A stretch of DNA of 64,000 nucleotides. It comes from Beaufortia kweichowensis (lineage: Eukaryota > Chordata > Actinopteri > Cypriniformes > Gastromyzontidae). How positions within the stretch are numbered: the first letter of the stretch is position 1; each line of letters begins with the position of its first letter. Location of the stretch: the NCBI GenBank assembly GCA_019155185.1, contig CM032794.1, positions 9,587,988-9,651,987 of the forward strand, given 5' to 3'. Shown in pieces: positions 36,439 to 47,863 of the stretch. A model generated the notes under the pieces. The model was not told the DNA's origin. It was given only the letters and a program-made list of their open reading frames with translations, and made no database searches. A program made the translations under genes and the position numbers.

Positions 36439-36678
36439 GGGGCAGTTTCCCAGGTAAGGCTTAGATTAAGCCAAGACTAGGCCTTAGTTAAATTAGGAAA
36501 TTTAAGTAGTTTTTTACAAAGACGCCTTACAGTAAACATTACTGATGTCCGCCTTGAGACAAAACAATGGCACTTATATATTTTAAGATATGTGATTGCA
36601 AGTTGTTTTAAGTTATGGCAGATCAAGTTTGCATTTTAGTCTGAGACTAGGCTTAAGCCCTGTCTGGGAAACTGCCCC
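36439..36678. mobile_element. GGGGCAGTTTCCC terminal-inverted-repeat MITE
   Basis: A 240-bp element. The left end reads GGGGCAGTTTCCCAGGTAAG and the right end is CTGGGAAACTGCCCC. The next arm parts also pair (GGCTTAGATTAAGCC at left; GGCTTAAGCC at right; AGACTAGG in both). This resembles a widespread fish MITE family, often grouped with hAT-type elements. I see no exact target-site duplication, so the superfamily is inference. Confidence 0.85.
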
Positions 36679-36999
36679 AAAATGTAACCTGGATATTTTC
36701 CCTTTGTAATATCAGAAGCCATAAAAATTATGAAGAAAAAAAGGCCATTAATAAGGACTGGTCCAGTCAATCTTTTTTGTCTGCCTTTGTTCATCTGAAG
36801 AATTTAATTGCCAATTTATGTTAATAACACAGAACATAATTGATGTGTAATTATCCATTAACTTAAGCTGTCTTTTGTAACAATGCTTTTTTATTTTGTA
36901 AGAGAATAAATCATAAGTAATTATGATTCATAGATTCCACAAAAGGACAAGCTTCTATGACTTTGTGTGCTATTGTGTGCAATCCAACAGATATATCAG
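36679..36999. other. spacer, no gene seen
   Basis: AT-rich unique sequence between the MITE and the next candidate element. Confidence 0.5.
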
Positions 37000-37470
37000 G
37001 TTCCACGTAGCACGGGCACCTCATTTTAACAGAGCACATTAGCAATAAGGTAAAGGATGCGGTCTACATTCATTTTCATATCATTCGGTATGCCCTTCAA
37101 TTTCAAAGTTATTCTGCTCTGCATATACAGCAATGCATTTGGTGTCCTTCCCCATTAGTGAAAAACATGATAAGTGCTTTAAAAGCGAGAATTTGTTAGA
37201 AGCAGAACATTTGTTTTTTCAGGAAGTTCTTGGAGTCTATTTATAGAAGTCTAATTTATGCAAAGCCGTTCCACAGCCCTTCGAGAGCGCAGTGACATAA
37301 TGCCATAAGTCACTCTTGACACTGACACTAGCTATTGGGGACTGGCCATTTTTGAAGATTGTTGAATCATTTAGAAAAAGTGTCACTTGTTCTTATTAAT
37401 TGCCCTGCTGTTTGTAGCCCGGGGCAGTGGCTTGCCAAGACAAATAACCCCTTTATGTTGTAAGTTGAAT
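37000..37470. promoter_or_regulatory. candidate conserved noncoding element, MEF2-like site
   Basis: A 470-bp repeat-free block of balanced composition with no open frame above 60 codons. An exact MEF2 consensus word CTATTTATAG lies at 37237-37246, followed by TAATTTATGCAAAG (octamer-like) and later TATTAATTGCC. This is one of the longest such blocks in the window. Enhancer function is inference. Confidence 0.4.
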
Positions 37471-40400
37471 CTATGCCAGGTTAAACAAGCAAACACACCA
37501 AGCTTAAGATAATGCATTAACACTACTGTCTCTTTTTATTTCTAGAGCAACGTCTGAAACTACAGAACATCAAAAGGCTTAAAATACAAATCCAACTGTG
37601 TTGGTGGTCTCACTTCTGGGAGACAAACAGCCGGTTTGGTTTAAGGTCCTTGAACCTGTCTCAAAGACATATAGTTGGCAAGAAAACTCTTCACAAACCT
37701 AGTTACACGTTCTGGACTTGACCTTTAAAAAGCACAAACAGATTCAAAGATAATGCAGAGCATTTTAGCTAATTATTCAACCTGCATTTCCATTGTATGT
37801 TAAACTGGGCCATCACACACGATTATGCATCTATTAGCATACACTTAAAACACTGAAAAGTGTTGAATTATCCATCAGAAAAGGTATGTGACATGGTGTT
37901 AAGGAAAGGAGGTCAATTCCACTGACAACCCAGGTATGCCAGTGGACCAGTCATGTTTGTTATTGGGTTGCCCTTTAGCCAAATGTTATCTTGCAGGGAG
38001 ATGAATCCAATAACTTGGTGTCCTTAATAATGGGAAAGAAGCCCACAAATGGCTGGAAGAGAAATCAAAACAGCTCTCCGCTGCATTTATATTGGTCAGC
38101 CAATAACTCCTGTACAACGCTGACTCAAAAACCAATAAACAGACGTGCTCGCTGGGCCTTCTGCAACCTTTAGGAATGCCAGGAGACTGCCTAAATCCTA
38201 CAATCTAACGTGATGTGAACCATCCACTTCACACTGAAACATGAGGGAGGGCAGGAGGAAAGAAATGGTCCACGTTGGCATGATATGCTGAAATATGAGA
38301 CCTAATTGATCAGCTTTGGTAAAGATGATTATGCAGTATGACAGACGTGCAGAGAGGTCAAGTGTTTTCACTGAGAACATGCGCAGCATTCTTTGGAAGC
38401 ACACTAATGTGTCTGACCCCGTGCCCTGGCGCGGTGAAGGCAGATTAGGCAATGATTATCCCACTGACTGATGGGATGAGGGCATGTGATGACTGAATAC
38501 TTTGTGACAGCTGCTCATTTGTTGAATCATCTATTACAAATAAGGTTAAAAGGGATGAGAGACAAGTACTTCCACGTGCAACTTGATAAACACGTAAAAC
38601 GTAAAATTACTATCGTCTTACAGTTGTTATTGGTGTCTGTTGCCGTACATGGCTTTTTATATTTTAAATGGCAAACTCTAATATTATGTTTTTTTGTGAA
38701 TAAACAACGGTGAATACAAAAATTCATAGATGTGACCCTGAAAATAAATTGATTATTATGATTATTATTATTAGTTTCATCACTCAACATTGAGGTTATA
38801 TTCTAATTACACAAACAAGTAAATAAAGTTGTCCTGACATTTTGTAACAACTGTGACAAGAATTCCACTGTACAGTGTGACATTTTAAAGCCATGGCAGA
38901 TGATTGCTGATAAAAAACAAGAGGGATAAGGTCATCCTCATTCCAGAGCAAATGCATATTTTATTGTGGTCTAGACAGTTTTTGCTCAATTGAATAAAAC
39001 ATAATATCCAAATATCCATCCTATTTCTCTGCTTGACAAATTGTCCTGTTAATAGTTTAATGCCATTTCACATGCTGGTTCAATGTTTATGTATTTTATG
39101 CATAAACCCCTTTTTAACTCTATTAATCTATGTAGTGAAACAGAGATGAACTGCTTAATTGTTTTCCATTTAATACAAAAGATAAAAGCTTCAAATGCCT
39201 TTTGTAGGTCATTTTAGCTCTGAACTCAGCTCAAGATTTGTGCGAATTGCACATCCTCACATCCAGAGCACCGACCGTTCGTAAGAGCTGACACTCACCT
39301 ATAACCCATCAAGTTATTCAACATCCTTAGTCGCCTCATTTATATTTTAGGTGCCATCACAAGTTTGATGACTCATTACTTTTTTCTCCAGTTCACGGTG
39401 TTCTACTTCAAAAAAGAAAAATCTGCATAATTTGCATTGGTTTTATTACCTATGTCTGTCTTCTTTTGAAAAGCAAACCGCAAAGAGACTGCAGATATTC
39501 CTGACACGCTGGGGGAAAGCCTTCAGTAAATAGACTGATGGTAATTAGAGCTGCAGACATTTTTCTTGATGAGAGAACAGTGTGTGCTAAAGAATGATGC
39601 CGTTCCACACCCTGCTCATATACCCCGGGCTTTATGGGAGCTGTATGAAGAGGACCAATCAAACGCACTAAAGCGGAGGGGCACACCCCTCAAATGGAAT
39701 TGCATGGGGCAAATCACAGTGTCACTCTAATAATGATTTATTGCAAGGAGGTTTTTTATTCCCATTATATTTTCTTTCTCTTCCTCTTCAGCTATTTATG
39801 TCTCCACACCAATTAAACTTTTACTCTCGGCCGAAGAACAAGGGAGAAGTTTTAAAAATACAGACAGTACAAGCAGGAACAAAGACTTACAGAATGGATA
39901 TTTTGATCTTACAAGTTTGTGGCTTTAATATAGCACTCAACAGGAAAGGGGTGTTACCTAAAAGCTTTCATGCTTAAAAGCAGAACAGGTGCAAGGCATT
40001 CTTTGTAATCAGCTTCAGTTAACGGCTTATCCTAACATACAAACACACAAAAACAACAACTTGTTAAGAAACATTGTCACATTAAATTGGCAAACATATT
40101 TCTACATAATATGGACTCCGACTGGGTAAATTTGGGAAACTCCTGCAAGAATAAAAAAATCCTAAAAGACCACGAACACCACCGCACTAAATTCTCAGAC
40201 AAGGAAGAAAACAACCCACAACTGTCCAAATTCTGATTTCTAAAAGTCACAAACACTTTCTCACACAACAAATTGTAACAACTTTTGTAAAACAGAGAGA
40301 ATGAGTGTGATCCATTAAAGCTGTCAATCAACGCTTTCATCTGACTAATGTACTGAAATATAATCAGCACAATCAGTGACAGTGAGAGTATAGAGAAGCA

Positions 40401-42095
40401 AACAATAATTTGTAGATATTTTACTTGGTGTTTTTCCTGATTTTAACACTTCCAATGACAAACACAATAGCATCACAACACGATTACAAATGTCAATGTC
40501 AACACTTCACCTGAATAACCCTTCTCTGTTATTTCTGGAACAAGAACATGCTGACTGTTCGGACAATGAGTGATGATATTATGCCTATATTTAGTTCCCA
40601 GCCCAATGTCTTTGACTTGTTGGCCTCCAACAAAACATGCTTTAAAGTAAACCAAAGGTTATTACGCTATTTTAAGTCTTGTGTACTAGATAAGAAATGT
40701 ACAATAAAGATTTCTCAAACATATTTCTACACTATTCAATTCAGAGGTCATGTTAAAACAATGAGTCCAATTAGGTCGAATTATACGTCTGAAAAAAGGT
40801 CAAGGTGGAGAGCTAAGAGCAGGAGTCCAGGTTCACAAATTCAGTTTGTTTGCTCTTTAAACTCTCCTAGCCCATCCAATTACTGTGCTTAAAAAATAGT
40901 AGGCCCATGAAAACGCTGGCTTTGTTATATCTGAAATATGTCTACATCATGCACGATGCGTGTTTGTGCGGACATTCATTTGTATACTGTATTTTACACA
41001 ATGTAATTCAGAATGCTTTGCATTGCTGTAATATAGGAAATAAATTAACAGATATAAAAATCATGTGTAAATTTATACTTAAAGAATTATTGAAACATAA
41101 ATGGGGAAAGAAAAGAGATTAATGAAGTGAATAAAAAGGAAAAATAAAAGTATAAATATGCAGCGCAATGAAAAGGACAGTGCAGCATAGAACAACAGAT
41201 GTGGTCAGTGAATATGGACACCGCAGGGGCACATCTGAGGTCTTCTGCAAGCTGCTTCCAGCTGCAAGTGACATAATAGCTAAACGCCCTCACCGTTTGG
41301 AATAAACTCTAGGTATTTCTAGCTGACGCAAGCCTAATAATTTTAAGAGATCAATTAGATAAAACCAATCAAAGAGATAAAATCACTTATCACAAAGTAA
41401 TTCTAGTAACTCTATGAGGTCTACTCAGATTCTACTCAGATATTTTGTCTGAGTATGTAGGTGAACATCAGGTATATTTATGAGTGTCGCCGTTATGCTG
41501 TGATGTGCTCAAAAACCAAAAAGCCTTAAGCCTTTTTTTTTTAAATTAGACATAGTGACTAATGTATTATGTTGCTGTCGTGGAGGATGTTTGACCCCAG
41601 TGCTACACAAAGCTTTGCTGATCACGTTCTATGAAATAAAAACACAAGCTCATTTGGAGCTAGACAACAGTAGCAAATAAAGGTGTTGCTTTTTCTGTTA
41701 ATAAGGTTTGAGAAAAAGATTTGTCTAGCTCATTCATACAGTAAAGACATAAAATGGTCTAGACATTATACAGTAATTTATTTTATATTTAGTTTTGCAC
41801 CACATGCCATCAGCTTTCCTCCATTTTCTTTTCATGCTTTGTACTGTTATTGTGCTTTACACTTGCCAGTAATTTTCCTGACCTTTATTCGCTGCATTGA
41901 CATCAATAGCATTTTTCATTTTCAAGTTATGAAGGAGGACATGAAGACTGCAGATATGCTCGGTGTCATAGATACAACCTTCATAAATAGCACGCTAGTA
42001 TTCTCACATGTACCTTTTTTGACAGTGACATCTATTTTCAGAGGGAGGACAGATCGACATATCAAACAAAACACAAAACGTGGTCAGATATGTCC
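37471..42095. other. long spacer, no gene seen
   Basis: Mostly AT-rich unique sequence with balanced patches at 38150-38470 and 39440-39720. Items noted: a 6-bp perfect hairpin GAGGGG/CCCCTC at 39676-39691 and a CTGTCAATCA word at 40321-40330. Frames such as 40548-40892 (+), 40077-40370 (-) and 41683-42099 (+, 138 codons) show no domain. They are of a size expected by chance in so much sequence. Confidence 0.45.
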
Positions 42096-42218
42096 TTAAT
42101 AACAGTGCTAGCAATACCGAAGGTCACAGATTTGATTCCTAGGATATATGATATAATATAATCAAATACACTGTACATCTTTTTGGATCAAAATGTCTGC
42201 CAAATACATATGCAAATA
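42096..42218 (+). mobile_element. tRNA-derived SINE, decayed
   Basis: The head retains GTGCTAGCAATACCGAAGGT and a diverged B-box (GATTTGATTCCTAGG). The tail reads TTTGGATCAAAATGTCTGCC followed by AAATACATATGCAAAT. The A-box is lost. Same SINE type as at 3505-3653. Confidence 0.7.
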
Positions 42219-42639
42219 ATCATAAAAAATTTTATATAATTTTTACAGTTACTTGAAATTTCAAAAATTAAAATTGTTTCATTATTAACTCTTTATATTA
42301 CTTAATTGTATAATATTCTTTTCTTCTTTTCTGAAAAATATTCTAAAAAAAACCCAACACTGCCCCCATTGACTTTCATGGTATGGACACAAAAACACCA
42401 AGACATTTCTAAAAATATCTTTCTTTGCATTTATAGTTGTATACTAAACAGGTTTTGGAAACATGAGGGTGAAAAAATAATATCAGATTTTTTTTACTTT
42501 TGAACTATCTTTTAAAATAATCAGCTAACAAAATGGTTCAAAGCTACAGGCATACCGGATTGCCGTCTAAGAACTGTTATCAGAAGGGCTCATAGGACAT
42601 GTTTTTGTTCACCTAGGGTAGATGAAGAAAGGTGTAGGA
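42219..42639. other. AT-rich spacer
   Basis: AT-rich with A/T runs. No gene or recognisable repeat. Confidence 0.5.
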
Positions 42640-43060
42640 TTTGTAGTCGTGGCAGCGGCCGGAGAGCTCGACAAGAGGGAGAGGGAGGGCGAGAGAGTGT
42701 GTATGTGATTATCTAAGGTGACGCATTTGTCTCTCTCTTGATGTTAGTGCTGTATTCGGCAAAAGATATCAGAGCCATAAAAACTGATCGAGAATGCTTG
42801 AGAGAGAAAAGAAAACTTAAATATCAGACTTTTCAAACATTCATCTTTCACACCGGCTTTATCGCATACATGTTTAGACAGCGCGGTGCAGAGACCGTGG
42901 GATTTAGAGTTCATCTATACATGCATATTGACATATGTTCCTCCACAATCCAATTTTACACACCAAGGCTTTTCTGGAATTTGTATAAAGACATACCGTG
43001 TTGTATTTACCGGTAAATACAGCGCGCTGCTGTGCGGCACGTACCGCTTACCATACTGAT
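42640..43060. promoter_or_regulatory. CpG-bearing block with palindromic forkhead pair
   Basis: Begins with a GA-rich, CpG-bearing stretch (42645-42705) and ends with another CpG-rich part (43005-43055: GCGCGCTG, CGGCACG). A perfect 18-bp palindrome, GTATTTACCGGTAAATAC, occupies 43003-43020. It consists of two opposed forkhead words (TATTTAC and GTAAATA) around CG. The block could be a promoter or the first exon of a noncoding transcript. No TATA box or initiator can be assigned and the 92-codon frame 42738-43016 is unrecognised. Confidence 0.3.
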
Positions 43061-45890
43061 CCATCACATTAATTCGCAGATATTGTGTAGCTCTTCAGAT
43101 CAGTGGTCAGTATTAATGTTAAAAAGTAAATCTAGTTTACAGCCGCACGGAGAAGAACTACATTTTTGTTGGTGCTACAGACCCACACCTGCTCTACAGT
43201 GATTGAATATTTAATTACAGAGTTGGTCACGGTTGTCTGTCATTGCGGGATGCTGTATAATCACAGAGCTGATGGTAAACCACTTTACAGATATACCGTT
43301 CAGCTTTTACCAACTTAAAAGCATAGTTTTCCAGAGAAATGAAAGAAAAAAGACAGACACTATATAATGACTGATCAAGTCTTTAGCAGCTCAGATCAGC
43401 TGAAGGTCTCTAGGGATCTAAGTGTGATCATTAATGTTCAGGCCGTTCTCTTTCTCCTGAGGTATGTCAGCACCATTCAATATTCCATTCAGCTCCAGAA
43501 GAGATGGTAATGGGGTTTTTCTCACTCTTTTGGTGCTCTGTTCTGCCTGAGGATATATGTGTCCCACAACAGGTCTCTTTTATCACTCTTCCACAGATTC
43601 CTACCCTCTTGTGCTGTCCTAAGAACCAATTCAGGGGTTCAGGAGTCTTCGGAAAATAAAGGTGTCTAAAATTAAAAAATATATATACTTACACCAAAAT
43701 ATACTTTGGTATAAAGTATATTTATTGATTGTAATATTACAACTCAGTTATTCGATTGTTTGTTCGTTCTTAACATTAATATGATTGAAACCAATTCAAA
43801 AGATCAAACGCTTAGCAAATCCATCATGCACATTTCAAAGGTAGCATCTAATTTGGCTTTCTGTGATACATAAGCCACAGATCTTTTTTATCAAAAGTTT
43901 TTGTTCATTACAACACTCCTGTGTAAAATTGGCAAAGCTTTGAAGTTATAACTAAAATAACTTCCTAATAAAATAACATTCACTGTGCTGGAAACAATGT
44001 GAGCAATAAACCTAAATTAACTGAAATATTCATAATCTCACTCTCTTTTATATGCACAATGTAGATATCTGTAATTCATTAGGGGCTGCATTTCAACCCT
44101 CTTAATTGTTACAGGTACAGGTGGGTATAGAAGAATTTTCTTCATTGTTGTTCTTTTCTAAAGAAAAAAAAAGAGTGTAAATTGGGAACAAATGAAACTC
44201 TGAACATCTAGGGGGAATATTCTCTACTTGCGCCTCATTTTCCACCAACGAGCTATGGCACATATGCACAATATTTTCTCAGTCTGATTTGTGGCTGTCT
44301 GAAAACTTACAAGCACTTACAGCATGTTTTAAATATTTTCTGTCTTGAGCCGTAAGAATTAGATCAAAAAGTCTACATAAGAAATGTTCAAGATTTATGG
44401 AACTTAGATAGATGTTTTTATGGAAATAGTTAAATGTGGAAAATACACATCTTAGATGCATTGTATATGCTGATTAATTATTACACAGAGAGAGCCAACA
44501 AATCCCAGGCAGATGGTCTGGCATAGTTAGTCTTACTGTGCTAGTGAATATGTAGGTAGGGTGTTCAATACAGCTACATGGCAATCAGGTTTACATTTGG
44601 CTTTCCTTCTCGAGCCACGGGCTGAAGAAATAGTCCAAGAAGTTTTACTTTTCTTTCGATTTGAGTTTTCCTCCGTGCACATGCTGTGCGTGCAAACATT
44701 GAAGTTCTCGTCTTGGCACCTGCAGACCGATTGCGGCAAACGATATGGTGGTATTATGCAAGTTTCACACCACACATTACTGAAGGATTTGAGTAACGCC
44801 TTCAGTCCTGTTCAGTGGCTGTCGCTCAAAGATGTTTCCAAATTGAAAAGAGACAGATTGCATTTAACTGTACTTTCTGAAACATCTACAAAGTGGCTGT
44901 TTGTGTCTCTTTGGCATTTCTATTTTTAAAAAACATAAAATGGTCTTCTATTAAAAAAAAGAAGTGTTAATTTTCATTCTTAAAAAGAAAACATATTACT
45001 CATGTCCAAAAGAAGTGCTAAGCTAAAAAGAGTTTCGTACGCATTTCAATTCAATTAAATTTTTTGTTTTTTCACTTGTAAGAAGTAAGAAGACACAACA
45101 TGGACACATCAAAAAGCTTTATAACAATTCTTCAAATATTCTCCTTATGTTCCATGAAAAATCAAAAATATTTAGCATATATATGACCGTTTAAAAACAA
45201 CAGAAGGGTGAATAAATAACAGAATATTTATCATCGAACTACAGTGCTCCTTTATCACAACTTTAATTTTTATAGGTGATGAAGATGGTTACCATTCACA
45301 TGTGCCATCCGTATGAAACGCTTCATTCTGGTCTTAAGCATATGCAAATAACAGTATCAGTATTCACTTTGGTGCAAAGCAATCTTTAAAAGTACCTCTT
45401 ATTTGTTTGTCTTTGATCTACCCAGGGCATTACTACTAAACACTTCCTATAAAGCGTTCAGTAAGAGAGGCCAATTTTTGACCCTGGACGGCAAATATCC
45501 CTATAGCCACTGATGTGTCGCCAGTGTTTTTAGCAGGATACGGATCGTTTTTTTTTCGGGTTCCAACTGTGTGCTTGAGGGATGTACTGAAGCGGCAAGC
45601 AGGACTGGAAAGTGCCGCATCCACTAATGGCTACAGCTCCAAGAGGATGGTCTGCATAAACAACAACCCAGTGCAATCAGCAAGATGAGGCACTTCTTTT
45701 CTAGGGGGATGGTGATTGGGGACAATGTGTTTTTTATGTCTTCTCTAAGCCACTTCACCCTTCCCTACTGAGGTTTAAACAGGGCAATCTGTATGAACTT
45801 GCCATAGTGAATAATGCTTTGTCCATCTCTTATTCACTTCAGGTACATCCACGACATTTTTTAACTTTTAAAATACGTTATTTCTACATT
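43061..45890. other. spacer, no gene seen
   Basis: Balanced unique sequence to about 43650, then AT-rich. An inverted repeat (arms 43683-43698 and 43705-43721, words ACACCAAA and TTTGGTATAAAG) is present. The 122-codon frame at 44561-44929 (+) overlaps an opposite frame at 44533-44775 (-). Neither is recognised. Confidence 0.45.
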
Positions 45891-46095
45891 TGTGAGCCAG
45901 TCTGTGGAAACTTGATTTTTCTGTTTTTTACATAAAATCATTCTATGTAATTTAAAGAACATTCTGTGAGAAATTAACATTTATATCTTTAATATTTCCT
46001 GAGTAATGTCATGTCAAATATTGAAATCATAGTGAATTTAATAGGTGAAGTCAAACTTTGCTGCTTTTTATCTCAGAAATAGATTTTAGACACCC
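45891..46095 (-). mobile_element. TGTGACCCTG-type MITE, copy 3, reverse orientation
   Basis: Reverse-complementing this interval aligns well by eye with copy 2 at 30700-30918: shared words include ACATAAAATCAT, TTTAATATT, and GTCATGTCAAATA. The end toward 46095 stops at TTTTAGACACCC, so the outer terminal repeat on that side is missing. No coding capacity. Confidence 0.75.
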
Positions 46096-46115
46096 ACACA
46101 AATTTATGCACACAC

Positions 46116-46133
46116 AAAAAAAAAAAAAAAAAA
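46116..46133. repeat. A18 homopolymer
   Basis: Eighteen consecutive A residues, preceded by CACACA, directly after the MITE copy. It may be a microsatellite remnant. Confidence 0.9.
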
Positions 46134-47309
46134 TCACAATTGACATCCTATTTATGTAAATATAGACTTGTGTCACAAGTCATAACAAGCACATGCCACA
46201 AGTATTCGATGATGTAGATGGGTCATTTCAGTACCCTATGATCACAAAGCCTCATCAAACATTTAGACTGATGTAAGTATTTAAGTTATACAGATAAATG
46301 AGCTCTGTGTTTTAAAGTACTCTCATTTTGCCGCTGCAAGAACAATGCCAGAAGCTGTGCTGGTTAAAGTAAAGAAGGATGAGCCCTCTTTCTTTCTGAT
46401 GAGAGCCATCTGGCTGGGAGCGAGGCCAGCGGATGAGTCTTGGGAACAGGCCTCTAAGAATTCCTGACCCTTGATAGGGTGACTGAAAAAAGGTATAAAA
46501 TGCCACTGGGGCCTTGAGCTGTGAGGAAGTTTAGACCCTAAGAGGATGTGTGTCTCTGAAGTGAACCGAGGGAGAAGAATTACAAGAAAATATCCAGATC
46601 CAAAAAACAGTCCAAATGCAATTAGCGCCATGTTCTGGACATGAGAAAATTGATTTTACATCCTCTGACCTAATTATGGAGTTTGTTTACAGTGTGTATC
46701 TGTTTTCCAAGACATATCGTAATGAACACGATCACTGCCGTTTCACAAAGATCTACTTCAGCAGATTGATTCTACATAACAATGGAGGTTGTTAATTTAA
46801 TGTTGGTTTGTAATTGCCAAAACAACATTTTATCCGCGAGCCTCTGCTTCAAACGTAGGTTCAGCCTCACTTTATGAAAGCACTCAGGACTCCAGAGCCC
46901 CTCTCTTGAAGACGTGCTGTGTGGCTGAACCAGGGCCAGGCTGCCCATTACACAGAAGCAGCTTGAAATCAAAAGCAGCAGGAAATGAAACCATCAGATT
47001 CCCACCCACATCCATCCACACAGCAGCATGCTTAGCCAAGTCTCACACATCACAAAATCTATTTCCTACTGTATTAGGTTATATGTCTAATCAACTCTTT
47101 TTTGTAAACAAAGTGTTTATTATAATACAAGTTTCAATATGCTTCTTAATATGAATATAGATGCGATAGGACACCAGAATAAGATTTGCCATCACCACAA
47201 TGCATATGTACAGACGTATGCATATGTATGTCTGCTGTCACCGTGCAAGATAGATAGGTAAATAGATACACAGCCTCAAGCTCGCTGCCTTTCTTATCAT
47301 TTAACATAA
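46134..47309. other. spacer, no gene seen
   Basis: Unique sequence with balanced patches at 46320-46620 and 46840-47040. The 102-codon minus frame 46323-46631 and others overlap in different frames and are unrecognised. A repeated TGCATATGTA-type word occurs at 47202-47228. Confidence 0.45.
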
Positions 47310-47654
47310 ACATTTGTCACCTTCTGTCATTTGAGCACTCGGAAGGCAAAAGTCAAAACTAAACATTTACCCGCTACCATCAGGGAGTCGAATGCACACG
47401 CGACGCATCGGCACTTTCGTGAGGGGAGCGAGGCCAACTTCACATACATGAGGCATATAAAGTCAGCCATTTTCAAACAATGACCAGGGGGACGCAAACG
47501 CTCCAAACTGTGAACACAAATGGAGCAGCTGTTTAGGGTCATATGCCCCACCGCTTTCCTTCCTTTCAAACTCACCTCTACCTGCCACCCTCCCCGTTCG
47601 GATCTTCCACACGCTGTTTCTTCTCTCGCTCTCATTTCGCTCTGCTCTCTGCAG
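47310..47654. promoter_or_regulatory. balanced CpG-bearing block
   Basis: Repeat-free, with several CpG sites (CACGCGACGCATCGGC near 47397-47412) and a long pyrimidine-rich run from about 47540 to 47654. The overlapping frame 47327-47659 (-) is not recognised. The final part works as the polypyrimidine tract of the candidate exon that follows. Confidence 0.3.
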
Positions 47655-47863
47655 GCCAAAACAGTCGGACGGAAAACAGACTCAGCAGTGGACCTACAGA
47701 ATTCTTACAAAATAAAAGGGCAGAAAGCCTTTGTGAAATCGCTTCACCCGGAACGAACCAACACCGCTCCCCTGCCTGATGTCCTCTATCCCCGCACCCC
47801 TTCTGGCCCTTGACACTCAATTTCAACCTCCCTTTCAAGCTTCGGCTGCAGTAGTAACTTAAG
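47655..47863 (+). other. candidate exon of an unrecognised transcript
   Basis: A very strong acceptor context precedes it: more than 40 mostly pyrimidine bases ending TCTGCTCTCTGCAG at 47654. An AAG|GTTAGT donor-like word lies at 47861-47869. One plus-strand frame reads AKTVGRKTDSAVDLQNSYKI and continues to a stop at 47811-47813, so this would be a terminal coding exon or a noncoding exon. No AATAAA signal lies close downstream. No known domain recognised. Confidence 0.22.

Noticed and set aside
41683..42099. 138-codon plus-strand open frame
   Set aside because: AT-rich, phenylalanine- and isoleucine-rich chance frame ending at a SINE; no family resemblance.
44561..44929. 122-codon plus-strand frame
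   Set aside because: An opposite-strand frame covers the same DNA, there are no splice borders, and the sequence resembles no known protein.
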